Part shown: positions 62,770 to 64,000 of the stretch, piece after piece
Numbering within the stretch: position 1 is the first letter of the stretch
Layout: each line of letters starts with the position of its first letter
Source of the DNA: Panopea generosa
Taxonomy: Eukaryota; Mollusca; Bivalvia; Adapedonta; Hiatellidae
Assembly (NCBI GenBank): GCA_029582155.1
Contig: CM055901.1
Span: forward strand, 22,407,186 to 22,471,185
Reading direction: 5' to 3'
Length of the DNA stretch: 64,000 nt
Made by a program: the position numbers and the translations under genes
Notes under the pieces: generated by a model
Told to the model about the DNA's origin: nothing
The model's database searches: none
What the model saw: only the letters and a program-made list of their open reading frames with translations

Positions 62770-63200
62770 TACTTATCGTCTCACACAACGATTAATATTT
62801 TACTGTTCTGAATATAGAGGACACTGCAAACATTACCAATGGTTCTAAAAGTGCCTTGTTCCCATAGATAGTCTTCTGATGGTGCATTTATGCAGAAAAA
62901 CATGAGGTTGACCAGGTTGCTTTTTTACGATTTCGATAGATTGATGATACTCCTTCATTTATGACAATTCTGCCCTTTTGTTGCAGTGTCTCACTACGCA
63001 TCTTTAAAATGTTATAGCTTTATCAAACAGTAGACAATGGCATCCAAACTTGGTGGAAATCATGAAAATGTTCTAATTTTCCCATATGCTCAAGAATATG
63101 CATATGCATCTTTAACAAAAATAATGCCCAACCTATTTACAAAGCTCTAATTTCTTAGGCGTAAGAATTTTGCTACCGTCATGTAAGGGAGAAAATTCTT
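62770..63200 (-). pseudogene. Second copy of the possibly OTU-like fragment
   Basis: DNA similarity to 10216-10700 in the same orientation (ACATTRCCAATGGTTCTAAA, AGTGYCTYGTTYCCATAGA, GCTACCGWCATGTAA). The minus-strand translation keeps MRS-LQ, KKATWS and YGNKALLEPL but is interrupted by a stop and a frame change, so it is non-coding now. An AG directly before the ATG is shared with the 10-kb copy and could be an ancestral splice acceptor. Confidence 0.4.
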
Positions 63201-63394
63201 AAAAGGAATATATCAGGAAAAGAATGCTATAATGTCTTAAAAACTTGGAGTGGTAAACTTGAAACGAAATTCCTATTCTAGAAAAAGTATACTGCTTGAC
63301 TTCATTCGGACTATTTTATAGATGAAACAATGTTTTTACTACGTGTAAGACTGTATCAATGGCGGATATACTCTCGCCATCCTCCCAGTAAACC

Positions 63395-63490
63395 CCTATA
63401 TTCTACTTAAATCCACTATATTTCTACTTAAAACATGTGTGCCTGTTCAGATTTTGTGTTGCACTCCTCTGAAATCCTTGATCCGCTTCT
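63395..63490 (-). repeat. Dispersed repeat end, inverted copy of 34.8 kb
   Basis: The reverse complement contains GCGGATCAAGGATTTC, GCAACACAAAATCTGAAC, ACACATGTTTTAAG and AGAAATATAGTGGATTT, matching 34776-34885. The GCGGATC-style start resembles a transposon terminus, but the rest of the element is not seen. Confidence 0.6.
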
Positions 63491-64000
63491 GTGTATCACG
63501 AATCAAATTGAAATAATAACAAAACAACACGTGACTCATTTTAAGCTGAAAATCTATTTTAGCTTAACTTAGTCGCATAACCCAAGTTAGAAAATCCTTT
63601 ATATACACATTATTTTGGCATGTTTAAATAGCTATCATTTTGGCAGTACGGTATCAGTGAGTATAAATAAGCAAGATATATTGGGAAAATATGTGTAAGC
63701 CAATTTTAAAAGTTTAAAAAATCCTAATAAATTCCCTTTAGGTAAGACCTTATACACTTGTCTAAAAAGATATTGTGTTTAAACATATCTTGTTCGCTTC
63801 TCCTTTCGATCTACGTAGTTGCAATAGCGTAATGTCAGTTTTCGTCTTCGTTAGGAATGTTTATAAATATTTTCATTCAGAAATCTTCCTCAGGGAAGTA
63901 GATATATAACATAAGTTAAACAAAATCACTCATTATTCAATTTTCGGCCATTTGGCCTTTATAAAAATGGAAAGTTATTATCACACCTAAGTATCATTGC

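Overview
The window looks like a nuclear, AT-rich, gene-poor stretch of an invertebrate animal genome. A marine mollusc, probably a bivalve, is the best guess. The grounds are decayed non-LTR retrotransposons, tRNA-derived SINEs with a (AATC)n-type tail, a mariner relic, short elements carrying (CCGT)n tracts and many minisatellites. The taxon call is inference from repeat style; no marker gene is present. I found no intact host protein gene, no rRNA and no convincing functional tRNA. The stretch could be intergenic or lie inside a very long intron.

Layout. 0-9 kb: unique AT-rich DNA, a hAT-like MITE (2.3-2.6 kb), a 39-bp minisatellite of about 44 units (4.5-6.3 kb), a (GT)n tract and an inverted copy of a satellite unit (7.6 kb). 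9-20 kb: a protein-like fragment with a second copy at 63 kb, an array of about seven 380-460-bp units (11.1-14.1 kb), a minus-strand LINE tail (15.7-16.2 kb) and a 13-bp minisatellite (17.6-18.5 kb). 20-35 kb: (AATC)n, twelve near-identical 60-bp repeats (23.2-23.9 kb), (TA)n(GA)n, two SINEs and several dispersed-repeat copies. 35.4-40.05 kb: the largest coding relic, a dead APE/RT-type LINE with a coiled-coil ORF1 and a full-span EN-RT ORF2. Its 5' end abuts an older antisense LINE fragment. 40-46.4 kb: a tandem element with X-box-like palindromes, a LINE tail, a mariner pseudogene and a TIR element. 46.5-52.1 kb: a 49-bp satellite of about 114 units with higher-order duplications. 52-64 kb: a full-length SINE, two more LINE tails, partners of repeats seen earlier, and otherwise unique AT-rich DNA.

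How the parts relate: nothing forms an operon or pathway. Autonomous LINEs, now dead, plausibly supplied the enzymes for the SINEs. The DNA-transposon relics and tandem arrays record separate waves of invasion and local amplification. Several families occur two or three times in the window (7.0/19.3/21.9; 10.2/62.8; 26.9/40.5; 28.1/61.4; 34.8/63.4; 43.3/54.3 kb), which is the best internal evidence that they are repeats and not genes. All homology statements are by eye from the sequence and its translations; no search was run.
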